Shown one piece after another: positions 6,867 to 16,119 of a stretch of 64,000 bases of DNA. The DNA comes from JAJDTQ01 sp963422385 (GTDB lineage Bacteria > Desulfobacterota > Binatia > UBA9968 > JAJDTQ01): assembly GCA_963422385.1 (NCBI GenBank), contig OY729432.1, positions 1,054,001 to 1,118,000 of the forward strand, given 5' to 3'. The number at the start of each line of letters is the position of its first letter. The stretch's first letter is position 1. The notes beneath the pieces were generated by a model. That model was not told the origin of the DNA and did not search any database. It saw only the letters and a list, made by a program, of their open reading frames with translations. The translations under genes and the position numbers were made by a program.

Positions 6867-8201
6867 TCAGACCCCGCGCAACGCAGCCCCGGACCCCGTC
6901 ATGGCCTCCGGACGCGCTAACATGTCGGCCGCGTACGCGCGGGCGGCTTCGCTCGACCGGATGCCGTCCGCGTGCTCGATCACCTTCTCGAACGCCTCGG
7001 CATACTGGTCCAGGAGCTCGTGCGTCGCCTGCGGAAACGCAGGCAGTCCCATGAGGACCTCGCGGCCGGCGCGGGTCGCAGGCAGGTCCTCGGGATCATA
7101 GCGCGGAGCCGGCACCCCCTCGGGGAGCCGCGCAATCCGGGCGAAATGACCTTCGGTGAAGAACGGCTGCTGGTGCACCAGCGGATAGCGTAGCGGGAAC
7201 GCCTGGCATCCTTCCGCCTGCAGGGCGGCAACGAGGAGCGGCAGGGGCAATCCCGTGCGTTCCGGCTCGCAGCGCACGATGAACTCGAAATACGTGCGCT
7301 CGACGTGGGCCGGGGGCAGGAAAGTATGGATGCCGAGGGCTTCAAGCTTCGTCGAGAGATGGAGAACGTTGGCGTTGCGCTCCGCGTTGTGCTCGGGCAA
7401 GCGGGCGAGCTGGGAGCGGCCGATGGCGGCCGAGACCGGAGCCATTCGACTCTTGACGCCGAAGCTGGTGCCGGCGAATCGCTTCGCCGGCGTATCCAAC
7501 TCGATGATGCGCGTCACGTCTCCGAAGAGAATCGCGCGTTCGTAGAGCTCCGGGTCCCGGCACAGCAGCATGCCGCCTTCCCCTGCTGGCGCCAGCTTGT
7601 GCCCCTGCAAGCTGAAGACCGCGACGTCACCGAGAGAGCCGCAAGGCTGTCCGCGCCACTTGGCGCCATGGGCGTGCGAGGCGTCCTCGACGAGCCGCAG
7701 GCCGTGGCGCTCCGCGAGCGCACGAACCTCGGACATCTTCGCCGGGAACCCCCACAGGTGGACGACCACCACGGCCCGGGTACGCGAGGTAATCTTGCGC
7801 GCCATGTCCGCGGGGTCGATGCCGAGCCGCCCGGTCTCGCTCTCACAGAACACCGGCACCGCGCCCATCCAGACCATGGGCAGCACCGAGGCCCAGAACG
7901 TGGCGGACGGAACCAGAACCTCGTCGCCGGGCTGCAGATCGAGGGCGAAAAAGGCGGCGTGCAAGGCAGTGGTGCCGTTGGCATGGGCGAGCGCATGGGG
8001 CATGCCCGTCAGGGTGGCGTAATCGGCCTCGAGCTCGCGGATGACCGGATGCGTGGACAGGTTCCCGTCGCGAAGCACCCGCAGCACCGCCTGCTCGTCT
8101 CGTTCGTCCAGGCGCGGCCAGCGATTGGCCTCTTCCTGATCCGCGGTCACCGCGTGCGGTCCCCCGAGGATGGCGGGTAGCGTCATCTCTTGTTGCTCCA
8201 T
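6867..8201 (-). CDS. DegT/DnrJ/EryC1/StrS-type PLP-dependent aminotransferase
   Basis: 444 residues of the sugar aminotransferase family: HANGTTALHAAFFALDLQPG (PLP phosphate loop), VHLWGFPAKM, VEDASHAHGAKW (aspartate contacting the pyridine nitrogen) and SLQGHKLAPAGEGG, whose lysine forms the PLP aldimine. Such enzymes transaminate keto-sugars, but some catabolic clusters carry them for other keto substrates. ATG at 8201 (MEQQEMT) is chosen; in-frame sequence upstream of it belongs to the repeat element, which ends only about 20 bp before this start and therefore sits in the likely promoter or leader. The downstream neighbour is a region of relics. Confidence 0.85.
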   Translation of the reverse strand: MEQQEMTLPAILGGPHAVTADQEEANRWPRLDERDEQAVLRVLRDGNLSTHPVIRELEADYATLTGMPHALAHANGTTALHAAFFALDLQPGDEVLVPSATFWASVLPMVWMGAVPVFCESETGRLGIDPADMARKITSRTRAVVVVHLWGFPAKMSEVRALAERHGLRLVEDASHAHGAKWRGQPCGSLGDVAVFSLQGHKLAPAGEGGMLLCRDPELYERAILFGDVTRIIELDTPAKRFAGTSFGVKSRMAPVSAAIGRSQLARLPEHNAERNANVLHLSTKLEALGIHTFLPPAHVERTYFEFIVRCEPERTGLPLPLLVAALQAEGCQAFPLRYPLVHQQPFFTEGHFARIARLPEGVPAPRYDPEDLPATRAGREVLMGLPAFPQATHELLDQYAEAFEKVIEHADGIRSSEAARAYAADMLARPEAMTGSGAALRGV

Positions 8202-8223
8202 ACACACCAGGAGCCTGTCCCGG

Positions 8224-8384
8224 CGTCGTGTCCGGTAAATTCGCAAGATAATTTACTGGTCTTTTTTGCCGTCGGCTGCGTTGTTCCTCCTCCCGTGGTA
8301 CGGGCCACTGCTCGTCATCGCGCCTTGCCGACAACAAAAAATCCTGCGCAACTTACCTTGCGAATTTACCGGACACGACACTAG
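8224..8384 (+). repeat. Inverted-repeat (MITE-like) element, copy 3
   Basis: About 160 bp with paired ends: left GTCGTGTCCGGTAAATTCGC and right its mirror ending GGACACGACACTAG. The interior core CTGCTCGTCATCGCGCCTTG is identical to copy 1. The left end has lost the outermost TAGT. The right-hand CTA (8381-8383) is the TAG stop of the minus-strand dehydrogenase gene; the left end lies about 20 bp from the start codon of the aminotransferase gene. Relative to copy 1 the arm has T for A at one position (AATTCGC versus AATACGC), changed on both arms. Confidence 0.85.
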
Positions 8385-10005
8385 ACCCGTGCGAGAACTT
8401 GGTCGAACTCCTCCGCGACCCGCGAACGATAGCGGTCAAGCTGGCCCTCCGCAAGCCCGACGTCGCCGCCCGTGATCTCGACGGCGAGTGCCCGCAGGCG
8501 TTCGAGATGCTCATCGCGCCGGCCGAGTCCGCCCCGCGGGATCCATTGTGCGACGTTGGTGCGGCGGCGGAGGTAGTCCTCCAGCGTACACGCGAATTCA
8601 TGGTCGCGGCACCAGGCGGGCGCCGGCATCCCTTCCTTCAGTCCCGGCAGCAAGACCGGCGAATCGTACCCGGCCGAGCGGTCGAAGGTCAGGGCCCCGG
8701 CCCGCGCGCCGGCGGCGGCCTCACCCCGGTTCGGGGCGGGGACTTCCGTTCCCGCACCCACGGAAGCTCCACTGCAGCGGCCGTGACTCATGCCGGGGCC
8801 ACCGTTGCCCCGACGGGCCGGCGGCCGAGGCGGAGGGAGATATCGGGCCAGTCCCCGCATCGCGCGGCCCGCCGCCTCCGCGCACCCGGTCAGCTTGCCG
8901 CCGTACACGGACACCCACGGCCGTTCACCATCCACCACGATCCGGGGCCGTCGCGAAAGGTCGAGCGGATAGCCGCCATCCTCGTGGGTCACCGGAACGG
9001 CGAGCGGCCGAACGCCGCTCCGCAACGCCACGATCGATTCCTTGGAGCCCACGTCCCGCACCTGCGCGACCGCAAGTCGAGGAGCAGGCTCACGTCCTCC
9101 GGCAACGCCCGCCAACCCTCCTCGAGGTCAAGGATCGGGGTCTCGGTCGGACCCCACATCTCGACCGGCCCCCACGGGATGCTCGTGATGACGTCGTCCT
9201 CGGCTCCCATCTCCATCACCAGTCCCGCTTGCTGCTCGGGCTCGCGTTCGAAGACCAGGTACACGCCCTTGCTGAAAGCGTGTCGCCAGGGCGATCGGAC
9301 GCCGAACCGGGCGTTGACTCCATCGGTCCACACTCCCGCGCAGTTGGCCATCGCGCGGGCTCGCACTTCGAGCTCTCGCCCCGTCAGAGTATCGCGCACC
9401 TCGATCCGCCAAAGGCCATCGGCAGCGGACCAGGCTCCGCCGAGCACCTCCGCGTAGTTCAGGCTCGCCGCATCCCCCGCGTCGTCGCCGGGCGCGAGCC
9501 AGTGGAGCACGAAACGGCTGTCGGAGTGCCGGAGCATGGCTTCCTCGAAGCAGAGCGCCTCGCGCGGGCTCGCGAGAAGCTTCGCCTCACGGTAGATCGT
9601 CCGGACCTGGGGTCGCCGCCGGCGCCCGCGGCTGACCAGCCAGTAGAAGTAGAGCGCTGCCATTCCCGGCACCTTGCCGAGTCTCCCCCTTGCGGCCGGA
9701 ACGAAGCGCAGGACAAGAGGCGAAACGGATTCCGGCTGGCGGTGAATCATGCGGTCCCGCGCCCGGGAAAAGTGGAAGACCGCCGGCAGATCGAAGTTTC
9801 TGAGATAGAGCAGGCCGCCCCAGATCATCATGCCGGAGGCTTGGCTCGTACCGGACGCGAAATCGCCACGGTCGAGCACGACGGCGTTGTAACCCGCTCG
9901 GCGCAGCCGATGGTAGAGGCTCGCGCCGTTGACGCCGCCGCCGATGATAGCCACGTCGAAAACAGCATGCGACGCCGTCCCCAGCATGGTGTCTCGACCC
10001 GTCAC
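8381..10005 (-). pseudogene. GlpD-like FAD-dependent glycerol-3-phosphate dehydrogenase with one frameshift
   Basis: The N-terminal portion has the FAD-binding Rossmann loop (FDVAIIGGGVNGASLYHRLR), RGDFASGTSQASGMMIWGG and ANCAGVWTDGVNA, typical of the GlpA/GlpD family. Homology continues in a second frame (VGSKESIVALRSGVRPLAVP, YGGKLTGCAEAAGRAM) after about 9065-9075, where one base appears to be missing. The tail contains a cysteine-rich-like spacer and a helical C-terminal domain. GTG at 10005, with GGAG eight bases upstream, is the likely start. If the indel is an assembly error the gene is an intact ~540-residue dehydrogenase. Its TAG stop is supplied by the adjoining repeat element. Confidence 0.75.
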
Positions 10006-10429
10006 CCGCGCACTCCATCCTTCCCGCGCACTGGAGGAACCAGCACCCGACCTTTCACGTCGGCACCCCGTCGGACTTGGCGAATCCCAACGAAAAGCCG
10101 GGAAGCCATTTCCAGGCGATTTGCACGAGAATATCCCATCTGTTCGACGAAAGTCCAACTGAAAAAACGTCGAAAACCGGCGTTACCGAATGGTCCGACT
10201 CTGGCGGACCGTCGATTGAACCACGAGCGTAGCGTGTAGCAAGCTGCATGCACATTTCGGAAGTCCCTCCTCATCTCGACGGCGGCGTGCGGCCGGGGCT
10301 TGCCATGGACCGCCATGCCCCGGCCCAAAACGGGGATGGATATACGGTAGCACGGGGAGCAGCTTGACATCCGGCCCCGGTTTTGAGCACTATGTCTACC
10401 CATTAACAAAAGCTGGAAAGGAGAGCGTG
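10006..10429. other. Intergenic region with a candidate promoter
   Basis: No gene is recognised in these 424 bp. TTGACA at 10364-10369 followed after 18 bases by CACTAT (10388-10393) could be a sigma-70-type promoter for the Cys-rich gene starting at 10430; the -10 match is weak. Minus-strand frames here show no known family. Confidence 0.35.
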
Positions 10430-10753
10430 ATGACAAATCCTAGAACATGCAATTGGCTTCGGCCCACCTGCACGGGACTGATGGTGGCGGCGTTTCTGGC
10501 GCTCACTCTGTTTCCTGCGAGCCAGACCGCGGGCCAGACGACCTTGACCTGGCAGACCTGGGCGGGCGCTAAAGAGTGCAACGCCGATTGGAAGGCGGAG
10601 TGTGTCGGCGGGCGAGACCGCAACAACTGCCTGTCGGACTGGATGACCTGCATGGGTTGGAATTACAACAGTCTTTTGTTCAAACAGTGGAGAGCGTTCA
10701 CCAAACACAACACAAGCCCATTCTGGGCAGTCTCCTATGCCCCTCGGCGATGA
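10430..10753 (+). CDS. Small secreted cysteine-containing protein
   Basis: 107 codons beginning at an ATG with a strong ribosome site (GGAAAGGAGAGCGTG). A signal peptide is clear: charged start, hydrophobic GLMVAAFLALTLFPA, then ASQTAGQ. The mature part is short and holds cysteines spaced C-x7-C-x8-C-x6-C (ECNADWKAEC, NNCLSDWMTC). I know no family. The frame ends at a TGA that overlaps the ATG of a second Cys-rich frame (ATGA at 10750-10753). Either the two are translationally coupled, or a one-base indel split a single secreted protein of about 165 residues. The lower GC content sets it apart from its neighbours. Confidence 0.6.
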   Translation: MTNPRTCNWLRPTCTGLMVAAFLALTLFPASQTAGQTTLTWQTWAGAKECNADWKAECVGGRDRNNCLSDWMTCMGWNYNSLLFKQWRAFTKHNTSPFWAVSYAPRR

Positions 10754-10929
10754 AAGATTGCAAGGGGGAATGCCGTTCACTGATTTTTGGCCAGTTGGCT
10801 CGCCCATACAAGCTATGCGATATCAACGATGCGGGAAAATTTTGCGACAAATTTCTCTCGGACGTGCAGATTGAAGCACGCGATGTATGCGAGAGCCGTT
10901 GCGACACCTTCAAGGAGAGCCACTGTTAG
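10750..10929 (+). CDS. Cysteine-rich 59-residue peptide or C-terminal half of a split gene
   Basis: The frame starts MKDCKGECRSLIFGQ and ends CESRCDTFKESHC, with eight cysteines in 59 residues (KDCKGEC, LCDINDAGKFC, VCESRC, HC). It has no signal peptide of its own, which would be odd for a disulphide-rich peptide, so it more likely forms the C-terminal half of the preceding secreted protein displaced by a frameshift. The ATGA overlap would alternatively allow coupled translation. No family is recognised. Confidence 0.45.
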   Translation: MKDCKGECRSLIFGQLARPYKLCDINDAGKFCDKFLSDVQIEARDVCESRCDTFKESHC

Positions 10930-10959
10930 AGCTACTGTTCACAAGTATCAAGCAGTGTG

Positions 10960-11006
10960 CCGGGGGTCGATGCGGTCTCGCCACAGGAGGCCGCATCGAC
11001 CCCCGG
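10960..11006 (+). terminator. Perfect 16-bp stem-loop downstream of the Cys-rich genes
   Basis: CCGGGGGTCGATGCGG at 10960-10975 pairs without mismatch with 10991-11006 across a 15-base loop. There is no T-run after it, so intrinsic termination is not assured; it lies 30 bp after the peptide stop and 32 bp before the start of the di-iron oxygenase gene and could equally be an mRNA-stabilising or attenuating hairpin. Confidence 0.5.
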
Positions 11007-11037
11007 GCGCCGTCATCGGGCACGGAAGGAGCGAGTC

Positions 11038-12153
11038 ATGTTGATAAAGAAGGAGAAGATCGACACCTTTGACGACTGGGTGGACGCCTTCCATCAGTGG
11101 CACGACGACATCGGCTACCCCATGGAGCTCATCGGAGGCGATTACACCTTCGAGACGAAGCTCGACGAGGTGGAGAGCAACGAGATCGAGTTCGGCGAAT
11201 ACGCCGGCCGGCCCAAGTGGGAGAAGGTGACGGACATTCCCGACCAGCGTATTCAGGACGCGCTGGCCCACCTGATCGAGTTCCAGGGCGACACGGAGTT
11301 CGCCTCCGTGGAGCAGCAGACCAACCTGATCGAACGGGCCCCCACCGAGGTGGACCTCAAGAATCTGATCCGCATCAACCGGGAAGAGATGCGGCACGGC
11401 TGGCAGATGGCCTACGTACTGGTGACCCAGTTCGGTGAATCCGGCAAGCGTCAGTCCCAACGGCTGTTGGAGCGGCGGGCGTCCGAGGGCAGCCGTCTGC
11501 TGGATTCCTTCAACCAACCCGTGCGGAACTGGCTGGATTTCTTCACCTACACGAGCTTCATCGACCGTGACGGCAAGTACCAGTTGAACATGCTCAGCCG
11601 TAGCGCTTTCGCACCACTGGGCCGCAGCACCCTGCCCATGCTGAAGGAGGAAGCGTATCACCTGGCCCAGGGAAACATCGGCCTGATGCGCATCGTCAAG
11701 GCCGGCAAGATCCCCATGGCCATCATCCAGAAGTACTTCAACAAATGGGTCTCCACCGCCTACGACCTGTTCGGGCAGGACGAATCCAGCTCCGCCCACT
11801 GGGCCTACGTCTGGGGACTGAAGGGGCGCTACGACGAGCACCTGTTCGACGAGCCGGCGGACATGGAACGGCTGAACGAACTCTCACGAGAGACTTTCTT
11901 CAAGGAAGTAACCGCCCTCGTGGACGCCCTGAATCACAACGTCGCCGGAGATCAGCCCAAGTTGACGATTCCCAGCGACAAATTCCGGCGTTACATCGGC
12001 AACTACGCCGGCAAACCCTACAGCGTGGGCGGGGAACTGCTTGCGGAAGGGGATTACCAGAAGCACCTGGCGGAGGTCCTTCCCTCGAAGGCCGACGACG
12101 AATACGTCATCGGCCTGGAAAAGGAAGGCGGCTGGATTCTCGACCCGAGGTAA
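11038..12153 (+). CDS. Ferritin-like di-iron oxygenase, PaaA/BoxB type
   Basis: 371 residues with paired carboxylate-histidine motifs of the aryl-CoA epoxidase family: INREEMRHGWQM near residue 118 and LPMLKEEAYHLAQGN near residue 203, i.e. E-x-x-H twice, each on a long helix. PaaA and BoxB epoxidise phenylacetyl-CoA and benzoyl-CoA. This protein differs from both outside the iron site, so only a general role in O2-dependent attack on a CoA thioester or related substrate is proposed. ATG at 11038 has GGAAGGAG upstream. The gene converges on a CCG-type Fe-S protein gene 19 bp away, a possible electron-transfer partner. Confidence 0.75.
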   Translation: MLIKKEKIDTFDDWVDAFHQWHDDIGYPMELIGGDYTFETKLDEVESNEIEFGEYAGRPKWEKVTDIPDQRIQDALAHLIEFQGDTEFASVEQQTNLIERAPTEVDLKNLIRINREEMRHGWQMAYVLVTQFGESGKRQSQRLLERRASEGSRLLDSFNQPVRNWLDFFTYTSFIDRDGKYQLNMLSRSAFAPLGRSTLPMLKEEAYHLAQGNIGLMRIVKAGKIPMAIIQKYFNKWVSTAYDLFGQDESSSAHWAYVWGLKGRYDEHLFDEPADMERLNELSRETFFKEVTALVDALNHNVAGDQPKLTIPSDKFRRYIGNYAGKPYSVGGELLAEGDYQKHLAEVLPSKADDEYVIGLEKEGGWILDPR

Positions 12154-12171
12154 CCCCGTGATGGCGCGCGC

Positions 12172-13434
12172 TTAGATCTCCACATCGAGCCCGTAAGCCC
12201 GCGCCATCACCACGATGGGATGCACCGGCTTTCTGCCGGTGGCCTGCTCAACCTGAATCGCCGACAACGGACAGTCGGTGGCCGTACAGGCGTCCTCGGG
12301 TCGCATGAACTTGAACAGCGGCCTCCCCACCTGCATCGACGCCTCGAAGTTCTCTTTCCTGACACTCCAGCTTCCGTCGTGTCCGCTGCAACACTGCATG
12401 CGGAAGACCTCCGACCCCGGGATAAGCTGCATCAACTCCTGAGCCTTGAAGCCAATGTCCTGCGCCTTGAGATGGCACGGCTGGTGATAGCGGATCTTCC
12501 CGACCTCCTGAGAGAAATGCAGGTCCAGCTTGCCGCTCTCGTGGACCTTTACCAGGTACTCCGACAGGTCCAGGGTGTTCTCCGAGACCAGTCTCGCGTC
12601 GTCGGTGGGCAGCATGCGCGGATAGTCCTGCTTGAGCATGTAGCTGCAACTCGCGCTGGGCGCCACGACCCTGTAACCTTGGCGGACCATCCGGCTCAGG
12701 CTTGCCACGTTGGCCTCGATCTTCTTCAGCGCCTCGTCCAACAGCCCCACGTCGATGAACGGAAGGCCGCAGCACTGCTGCTCGGGGACGACGCACTCGA
12801 TGCCGTTCTTTTCCAGGACCCCCATCGCCGCCTTGCCGATCCCGGGCTCGTTGTAGTTGACCGTGCAGGTGTAAAACAGCGCCGCCTTCTCCTCGCCTTG
12901 GCCCTCCGGGGCGGCCGAACGTTTGCGGACCCACTTCGCAAAGGTCTGTCCGTGGTACGTGGGTAACAAGCGCTCCCGGTGCACCCCCAGATACTTTTCC
13001 ATCAGACGGCGCAGAAAGGGATTCCGGTTGGCCCGGTTGACGATGGGCGCCATCCAACTGGCCAACCGCCCGACCCGGTCCGTGTCGCCCATCATGCGGT
13101 CGGCCCAGCTCACCCCTTCGTTCCTGGCTTCAACGAGACTGGCCCGCATCATGGTCCGGGGAAAATCGATGTCCCACTCGTGAGGCGGAACATACGGACA
13201 GATGGGATCGCAAAGCTTGCACTGGTAGCACTGGTCGACAACCAGCTTCATCTGGTCGTCCTTCAGGGAACTCGCGTCACCGAAGTTCTGGTCCATCATC
13301 TGAAACAGGCTCACGAAGGACGGACAGAGGGTGTGGCAAAGCGTGCAGCCGTAGCAGATATCGAATACCCGCTCGAGCTCCTTGCGCGTGGCGCCCTCGT
13401 CCCAGAAATCCGGCGATTCGGGATCAAAGCTCAT
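12172..13434 (-). CDS. Fe-S oxidoreductase with two CCG domains (GlpC/HdrD-like)
   Basis: 420 residues. Two [4Fe-4S] ferredoxin motifs lie at the N terminus (CYGCTLCHTLCP and CYQCKLCDPICP), followed by two cysteine-rich CCG domains (PEQQCCGLPF and FRMQCCSGHDG), the arrangement of GlpC and heterodisulphide-reductase subunits that pass electrons between quinones, flavins and Fe-S partners. It is soluble, with no membrane helix. It is transcribed toward the di-iron oxygenase gene, with stops 18 bp apart. Similar Fe-S proteins often accompany rubrerythrin-like genes in other genomes, so a shared redox job is plausible but unproven. Confidence 0.88.
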   Translation of the reverse strand: MSFDPESPDFWDEGATRKELERVFDICYGCTLCHTLCPSFVSLFQMMDQNFGDASSLKDDQMKLVVDQCYQCKLCDPICPYVPPHEWDIDFPRTMMRASLVEARNEGVSWADRMMGDTDRVGRLASWMAPIVNRANRNPFLRRLMEKYLGVHRERLLPTYHGQTFAKWVRKRSAAPEGQGEEKAALFYTCTVNYNEPGIGKAAMGVLEKNGIECVVPEQQCCGLPFIDVGLLDEALKKIEANVASLSRMVRQGYRVVAPSASCSYMLKQDYPRMLPTDDARLVSENTLDLSEYLVKVHESGKLDLHFSQEVGKIRYHQPCHLKAQDIGFKAQELMQLIPGSEVFRMQCCSGHDGSWSVRKENFEASMQVGRPLFKFMRPEDACTATDCPLSAIQVEQATGRKPVHPIVVMARAYGLDVEI

Positions 13435-13535
13435 GAGTGTCGTTCCCTCCCGTGTAGTGTGTGTCTCGTCCGCGTGCGCAACGTGATCTTAAGATTTTCC
13501 CGCGGCAAAAGTAAGCACCGCGCGCCACGGGCACC

Positions 13536-14741
13536 CTATCCACGCGCCTGACGGCCGATGAATCGGCCCAATAGCGGCACCGCGAAAGAATACTTCCCAT
13601 GCCGGTTCTTGAACACCAGGCCCTGGGACGCCAGCGCGACAAGCATCTGGTTGACATGGCTGCTGCTGAACGATTTGTCCAGGGATCGTTTGGATTCCTC
13701 CACCACTTCCTGGACCGTAAACTCATCGTCGCAGCTCTCAAGCCGCGAAATCACGAACAACAACTCCCGTTGCCGGTCGGTGGCGCGAGCCCATCGCCCG
13801 GCGAAAAAGTCCGTGTCGAGTTTCTGCTCAATCTCCTCGGTGGGTACGACCGCCTGCTCTCCTCTATCGATCCGTTGAATGAATGCGTCGTACACTTCTC
13901 TGCAAATGAACTGGATGAAGTAGGGATACCCGCCGGATGTGTCGATGATCGTTTCGACGGAGCTGTCGCCAAGCTTCAAGGGACACTCCGCGTCTTCGAC
14001 GGGTTTGCGGACCGCGTCCTCACTTTCGCTCCTGGAAAGGCTTTGCAGAAAGACGACCCTGAACATTCTCTCGGAAAAAGTCCTAGCTTCCACCAGCTTG
14101 GGAAACAGGGTTGGGAGACCCGTAAGGACGAGCATCAAAGGAAGTCCCTTTCTTTGCAGCGACTGAAAGGCATCGAGCAGGAGAGACAAAGGATACTCTT
14201 CCTTTGCCGATTGGTCAGCGAGGTTCTGTGCCTCATCATACGCGAAAATGATTCCGGACACGTCGTGTTCCCTCGACAATGCACTCCAGGCAATCTCCAG
14301 GACACCCTTGACCTTGTCGAGGGGTAGGCCGGGCAGACCCCTGTAGAGATCCATGAGAGCGGGGTAGTTGAGGGTGCGTTGGATTTGATCGGAGGCGGCA
14401 GCGAATCCGACGTTTGGCACCTCCACCGTTTCCATCACGACGCCTGACGTGATCAGAGACAGATCCGTGCAGAGCCGGATTCCCATATTGTCCTCACTCA
14501 CGCTCGTGGACTCCGAGAGATCGGTCCCCACCCAAATCCACCTCCGGTTCATCGCCAAAGGCTTGAACGAGTCGAGAAGCACCGTCTTTCCGACTCCTCG
14601 AAGCCCTGTCAAAACCATGTTTTCCAGAATCGTGGTTTGCTGAAGCAACCGCAGGAACTCTTCACGCTCTGCCCGTCTCCCTGCCAGGTAAGGGGGCTTG
14701 TGTCCTGCACCTGGACGAAACGGGTTTGAGAACTCGGCCAT
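13536..14741 (-). CDS. AAA+ ATPase, Orc1/Cdc6-like (ATPase_2) fold
   Basis: 401 residues with Walker A GLRGVGKT at about residue 46, Walker B IIFAYDEAQN, and a sensor-like LVLTGLPTLFPKL, followed by a C-terminal winged-helix-like region (FTVQEVVEESKRSLDKSFSS, QGLVFKNRHGKYSFAVP). Bacterial members resemble archaeal STAND/Orc ATPases and are of unknown role, often in accessory DNA. ATG at 14741 is chosen because GGAG lies 9 bases upstream. The 70 bp upstream is strikingly AT-rich, and no partner gene is adjacent, so this may be a mobile single-gene defence or regulatory unit (inference). Confidence 0.75.
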   Translation of the reverse strand: MAEFSNPFRPGAGHKPPYLAGRRAEREEFLRLLQQTTILENMVLTGLRGVGKTVLLDSFKPLAMNRRWIWVGTDLSESTSVSEDNMGIRLCTDLSLITSGVVMETVEVPNVGFAAASDQIQRTLNYPALMDLYRGLPGLPLDKVKGVLEIAWSALSREHDVSGIIFAYDEAQNLADQSAKEEYPLSLLLDAFQSLQRKGLPLMLVLTGLPTLFPKLVEARTFSERMFRVVFLQSLSRSESEDAVRKPVEDAECPLKLGDSSVETIIDTSGGYPYFIQFICREVYDAFIQRIDRGEQAVVPTEEIEQKLDTDFFAGRWARATDRQRELLFVISRLESCDDEFTVQEVVEESKRSLDKSFSSSHVNQMLVALASQGLVFKNRHGKYSFAVPLLGRFIGRQARG

Positions 14742-14938
14742 ATCAATACTTACTCCGATCAATCATTTTACATAAATTTATATTTATAATTAAATTAAGT
14801 AAACAGAATAATCTACCATAAAAATACCCAAGCGAGAAACAATCTGCAAAATCCGGGCTGGAGGCATTGCCCACGCCTCGTGAGATCGGAACAAACAGAG
14901 AGACATGTGTCGTTTAAGGCCACAAGCAATATCCCATG
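14742..14938. promoter_or_regulatory. AT-rich intergenic region upstream of the AAA+ ATPase gene
   Basis: The stretch 14762-14826 is almost pure A/T (taaatttatatttataatta) in an otherwise ~60% GC window, and separates the divergent-to-unknown side of the ATPase gene from the end of the hydrolase gene. It probably contains the ATPase promoter; individual boxes cannot be assigned. The composition suggests transferred DNA. Confidence 0.4.
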
Positions 14939-16057
14939 TCACGATTCGAGCTGCTGCTTCAGTATTCGAAAGATCAGCCCATAGAACCGCCAACAGGACG
15001 GGAGGGAGACGGTCAGAAACTCGCGGATCGAGCGGACAGGAAGCCGCGTGTCCACGTGGCTGACGACCTTCAAGATGGCCACGTATACCCGGCTCGGGTC
15101 CGGCAGCGCATCCGCCAGGCGCAGGCTCTCCGTGAAGGGAATCAGCGGGTCGGTGTCACCGTGGCCGATGAGCACCCGTGCCTTGACCTGGGAAACCACC
15201 GGACGCAGGGACAGGCTCTCCAGATAGTCCCGCACGGCGGGTTCCGTGGCCTTCATCAGGCCCGGGACCCGCGCCGGGTCCCGGTTACGGATGAGCTCGT
15301 ACACCGCGCGTCCGCCTTCCGTGAGCTGGTCCGGCGAGAACGAAGCCGCTTCCCCTTCCGGGTTCCGGGCGCCAGCGCCGAGCAGGCCCGGCAGGATCAT
15401 GCGATCCCGCTCCTCCGTCACATGGAGTATGAGGTTTTTCACGAACACTTCCCGCGCATAGTCCTCGGGGGGCTCCGGATGCCGGTGGCCCCGGTACTCG
15501 TCCTGCCCGGTGGTCAGGTAGCGGATCATGTTGACGGTGTCGTAGTAGCCGCCGAAAGAGACCACGAATTTCACTTGTTCCCGGATGGACGGGTCTGACG
15601 CGGCCTTCAGCGTCGGGGCCACGGCAAAGCTGATGCCGAACAGGCCGGCGCGGGTCTCGTCCACGTCTTCCAGCAACAGCAGGAAGCGAAAGACCGCCAC
15701 GAGGTCTTCCGCCTCGTCCATCACGAGACGAAGGGACTTGAGGCCGTCGAGCTCGGGTACCAGGACGGCGAATCCGCAGCCTGCCAGACAGTTCGCCAGC
15801 GCAACGAGACGCGGGTCGTCCTTGCCCGTTTCGAGCGCCCCGTGGGTCAGAACCAGGCCGGGGCGAGGCCCGGCATCCCCGGGGGCGTAGAGGTCCGCAA
15901 CCATCTGCCGGTCACCGGCAGCGATGTTCAGGGTACGCACGGCGGGCTTCCGCCTGCGCCAACTCCACAGGAACTTCCTCAAGCCCTCACCGCCCAACTG
16001 ATCGAGCAGCAGAATGAGGCTCAGGACCGCAAGCCGAACGTATGAAAGGATGAGCAA
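14939..16057 (-). CDS. Alpha/beta hydrolase with N-terminal membrane segment
   Basis: About 372 residues. A hydrophobic N-terminal segment (LILSYVRLAVLSLILLLDQLG) precedes a dienelactone-hydrolase-like fold: LVLTHGALETGKDDPRL, the nucleophile elbow GLFGISFAV (Ser), ARVLIGHGDTDPLIPF (acid) and VVSHVDTR (His). The elbow lacks the usual last glycine. The start is uncertain: TTG at 16057 is the only near-cognate codon after the upstream terminator, and it has no visible ribosome site. It follows the BNR-repeat gene in the same direction but is separated from it by a hairpin. Confidence 0.65.
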   Translation of the reverse strand: MLILSYVRLAVLSLILLLDQLGGEGLRKFLWSWRRRKPAVRTLNIAAGDRQMVADLYAPGDAGPRPGLVLTHGALETGKDDPRLVALANCLAGCGFAVLVPELDGLKSLRLVMDEAEDLVAVFRFLLLLEDVDETRAGLFGISFAVAPTLKAASDPSIREQVKFVVSFGGYYDTVNMIRYLTTGQDEYRGHRHPEPPEDYAREVFVKNLILHVTEERDRMILPGLLGAGARNPEGEAASFSPDQLTEGGRAVYELIRNRDPARVPGLMKATEPAVRDYLESLSLRPVVSQVKARVLIGHGDTDPLIPFTESLRLADALPDPSRVYVAILKVVSHVDTRLPVRSIREFLTVSLPSCWRFYGLIFRILKQQLES

Positions 16058-16073
16058 AGGGGGGCAAGAGAAC

Positions 16074-16110
16074 CCCTCCGACCCTCGCCCGAAGGCAGGG
16101 GGTCGGAGGG
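16074..16110 (-). terminator. Stem-loop after the BNR-repeat gene
   Basis: CCCTCCGACCC at 16074-16084 pairs with GGGTCGGAGGG at 16100-16110 (11 bp, 15-base loop), 9 bp downstream of the BNR gene's stop on the minus strand. No T-tract is evident. Confidence 0.5.
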
Positions 16111-16119
16111 AACGGCAGA

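Noticed and set aside
10006..10320. A minus-strand frame with a tract resembling a conserved protein end (WKWLPGFSLGFAKSD)
   Set aside because: No family could be named and the frame lacks a start signal; treated as intergenic.
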